Source: Bacteroidaceae bacterium
GTDB lineage: Bacteria > Bacteroidota > Bacteroidia > Bacteroidales > Bacteroidaceae
Assembly (NCBI GenBank): GCA_016292545.1
Contig: JAEDIG010000023.1
Coordinates: forward strand, 1 to 24,244
Length of the DNA stretch: 24,244 bases
Reading direction: 5' to 3'
Part shown: in pieces, positions 22,146 to 24,244 of the stretch
How the letters are laid out: every line of letters starts with the position of its first letter
How positions within the stretch are numbered: the stretch's first letter is position 1
Translations under genes and position numbers: made by a program
The notes under the pieces: model-generated
What the model was told of the DNA's origin: nothing
What the model saw: only the letters and a program-made list of their open reading frames with translations
Database searches by the model: none

Positions 22146-24191
22146 TCACCACACCTGCACTCTCTTCTCCTTGGGCAGATACATGGGGTCGTTCTCGGTG
22201 ATGCCGAAGGCTTCATACCAGGCATCCAGATGGGGCATCTGGCCGTTCACGCGCCACTCGCCCAGCTGGTGGGGGTCGCCCTTCACCCTTCTGCGGATTT
22301 CCTCTTCACGGATGTTCTGGCCCCACACGTTGGCGTATGCCAGCATGAACCGCTGCTGGGGTGTGAATCCGTCCACATCGCCCAGAGGAGCCTCTTTCAG
22401 GGCGTTGCAGAACGCCTGGAAGGAAACCATGAGTCCGCCGTGGTCGGCAATGTTCTCGCCCAGGGTGAGGCTGCCGTTGGCATGCAGTCCGGGGAGCACC
22501 TCGATGGAGTCGTGATAGCTGCGCATCACGGCTATGCGCTCCTCAAAGCGGTTGCGGTCCTCCTGTGTCCACCACTGGCGCAGGTTGCCGTCCTTGTCAT
22601 ACATGCTGCCCTTGTCGTCGAATCCATGGGTCATTTCGTGGCCGATGACCACACCGATGGCTCCGTAGTTGAAGGCATCGTCGGCATTCATGTCGAAGAA
22701 GGGAGGCTGCAGTATGCCTGCGGGGAAGCAGATTTCGTTGGTTGTGGGGTTATAGTAGGCATTCACCGTTTGTGGGGTCATGTACCATTCGTTTATGTCA
22801 ACGGGCTTATTCAGGTGGGAATCAATCATATCCTTTATCTCCCACTCGTTGCATGCAAGCACGTTCTGCAGATAGGAGGAGCCAATCTGGAGCGTGGAAT
22901 AATCCTTCCACTTGTCGGGGTAGCCCACCTTCACATAGAAGGCATCCAGCTTCTCGTGGGCCAGGGCGCGGGTGGAATCGCTCATCCAGTCCTGCTGGTC
23001 GATGCGCTCGCCCAGTGCCACCTGCAGATTGGCAATGAGCTTCTGCATGCGCTCCTTGGCTGCGGGCGGGAAATACTTGGCCACATAAATCTGGCCCAGC
23101 GCTTCGCCCAATCCGCCTTCCACACTGGCCACCGCACGCTTCCACCGGGGGCGGTCCTCGGTGCGTCCGCTCATCACGGTGCCCCAGAAGCCGAAGCTGA
23201 GGGCTCGGCTCTCGTCGTCCACATAGCTGGACGCCATCTCTATGGCATGCCACAGGTAGACGTTCTGCAGGGCCTCGGCAGGTTCCTGGGCCATGATGCG
23301 TCCGGCTTCAAGAATGGCCTCGGGCTGGCCCACGACCACCTCCTTCACGCCGCTTATGCCGAAATAGCCGAAATACTTGTCCCAGTCGATGTCGGCAAAG
23401 GTGGTCTTGAGGCTGTCATAGGTGAACTTGTTGTAGTTGGCCTCCACATCGCGCAGTTCGGTCATTGTGCGGCACTTCTGGGCCAGACGGGTCTCTATGC
23501 GCATCACGTCGGCGGCAATGCGTGCGGCATCGGTTTCCGAAAAGCCCACGTGGCGGCACTGGTCGTTGATGTATTTGGCATAGGCGGTGCGTATGTTGCG
23601 GGCCGTCTCGTCGGTGTCGGTGTAGTAATCCTTCTGCCCCAGCGAGAGGCCGCCCTGCACGATGGTGAGGATGTTGTTCCTGGAGTCCTTTTCGTCGGCA
23701 CCGATGTAGTAGCCGAACAGGCCGTTCACACCCTGGCGCAGCATGGAGGGCCACACGTCGGCAATCCAGTCGGCGGCCACCTGGGGCGAGGTGCGGTAGC
23801 CGTCGGTGCGCAGGAAAGCGGCCATCTCGTCCAATCCATGCTCCTGCAGGGCAGCGGAATCCATGGCCGAGTTATACAGGTCGGCAATCTTCTGTTCGAT
23901 GGAGCCGGGGGCGTTGTCCAGGGCAGCCACGCTGTCGATGAGCGAACGCAGGATGGCGTTGTTGTTTTCCGTGAGCACGTCGAAACTGCCGTAGCGGCTG
24001 TATTCGGCTGTGAGCGGATGGGCCTTCTGCCAGCCGCCCGTGGCATACTGGTAGAAATCGGTTCCGGGCATTGCGGTGGTGTCCAGATTGGCCAGGTCGA
24101 TACCCGACTTCAGGGGCTGCTGGCCGGTTGTGCATGCTGCCGCCATGGCAGCCAATGTCAGTGCAGACATCAAGTTCTTCATTCTTTTCAT
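22146..24191 (-). CDS. M13 family metallopeptidase (neprilysin/PepO-like), lipoprotein
   Basis: The 681-residue protein is normal length for M13. It starts with a lipoprotein signal (ALTLAAMAAAC, lipidated Cys20) and should be anchored facing the periplasm. The zinc motif is HEMTH with His518, Glu519 and His522, and the third ligand is Glu579 in LGENIADHGG. NAYYNPTTNEICFPAGIL is the substrate-side strand, also typical, and the C-terminal VQVW resembles the usual family end. It cleaves short peptides. The ATG at 24191 was chosen; a second Met three codons later (24182) is equally good for the signal. The remaining 53 bases to the window end are AT-rich and hold no clear promoter box. metA follows after 53 bases. 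Confidence 0.93.
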   Translation of the reverse strand: MKRMKNLMSALTLAAMAAACTTGQQPLKSGIDLANLDTTAMPGTDFYQYATGGWQKAHPLTAEYSRYGSFDVLTENNNAILRSLIDSVAALDNAPGSIEQKIADLYNSAMDSAALQEHGLDEMAAFLRTDGYRTSPQVAADWIADVWPSMLRQGVNGLFGYYIGADEKDSRNNILTIVQGGLSLGQKDYYTDTDETARNIRTAYAKYINDQCRHVGFSETDAARIAADVMRIETRLAQKCRTMTELRDVEANYNKFTYDSLKTTFADIDWDKYFGYFGISGVKEVVVGQPEAILEAGRIMAQEPAEALQNVYLWHAIEMASSYVDDESRALSFGFWGTVMSGRTEDRPRWKRAVASVEGGLGEALGQIYVAKYFPPAAKERMQKLIANLQVALGERIDQQDWMSDSTRALAHEKLDAFYVKVGYPDKWKDYSTLQIGSSYLQNVLACNEWEIKDMIDSHLNKPVDINEWYMTPQTVNAYYNPTTNEICFPAGILQPPFFDMNADDAFNYGAIGVVIGHEMTHGFDDKGSMYDKDGNLRQWWTQEDRNRFEERIAVMRSYHDSIEVLPGLHANGSLTLGENIADHGGLMVSFQAFCNALKEAPLGDVDGFTPQQRFMLAYANVWGQNIREEEIRRRVKGDPHQLGEWRVNGQMPHLDAWYEAFGITENDPMYLPKEKRVQVW

Positions 24192-24244
24192 TATATATTT
24201 TTATGTATGCGTTATTTTGTTGAATATCCTTTTTCTTTTTTGCT

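Noticed and set aside
1..24244. CRISPR arrays, tRNA or rRNA genes, insertion sequences, prophage or attachment sites
   Set aside because: No regularly spaced repeats, tRNA-like cloverleaf, transposase, integrase or phage structural motif was seen on either strand.

Overview
The window reads as chromosomal DNA of a Bacteroidales bacterium, most likely Prevotellaceae. The evidence is a set of Bacteroidota-type features: DUF1015 next to serA, an HU-like/SPOR protein, secreted glycoside hydrolases with lipoprotein or Sec signals, start codons preceded by A-rich leaders rather than Shine-Dalgarno sites, promoter boxes of the TTG-(~20)-TAnnTTTG type, and a Prevotella-style C-terminal tail on a secreted protease. 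There is no phage, IS element, CRISPR array, tRNA or rRNA, and no gene-free stretch above 300 bases.

Left part (1-6746). The tail of serA, a DUF1015 gene and a YigZ/IMPACT gene form a plus-strand run, followed by a plus-strand SIMPL-domain gene. This meets a minus-strand set that reads HU-like/SPOR membrane protein, zinc-ribbon/FHA protein, Cof-type HAD phosphatase; the two sets share a 4-base stop overlap. Divergent from the SPOR gene, a well-formed Bacteroidota promoter drives rmlC (dTDP-rhamnose synthesis) and a small lipoprotein.

Middle (6747-12675). Two dyad elements close the convergent junction. Then come minus-strand genes for a GH2 enzyme and a GH78 alpha-L-rhamnosidase lipoprotein, the GH2 gene having a -7 box. 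A divergent 79-residue tryptophan-rich protein of unknown function follows. After it lies a 221-base gap holding a cluster of hairpins that looks like a REP-type intergenic element.

Right part (12676-24191). A closely packed minus-strand run reads, in transcription order, M13 metallopeptidase lipoprotein, metA, U32 protein (RlhA-like), polytopic zinc-ribbon protein, GH76 with a ricin-like lectin domain, M6-type metalloprotease, GH95. It mixes housekeeping genes (methionine synthesis, probable rRNA modification) with secreted glycan- and protein-degrading enzymes. The metA-U32-zinc-ribbon genes overlap each other; the three secreted enzymes follow with gaps of 14-35 bases.

Functionally, GH78, GH2, GH95 and GH76 suggest use of complex plant, fungal or host glycans. 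No SusC/SusD pair or regulator is present, so this is not a complete polysaccharide utilization locus as seen here. Residue-level reading gives two revised predictions: MetA carries Glu111, which favours acetyl-CoA over succinyl-CoA, and the GH95 enzyme carries Thr373 where fucosidases have His, which favours alpha-L-galactosidase. I found no convincing new defence or mobile system. The least explained items are the hairpin cluster, the zinc-ribbon/FHA plus HU/SPOR pair, the polytopic zinc-ribbon protein and the 79-residue protein.
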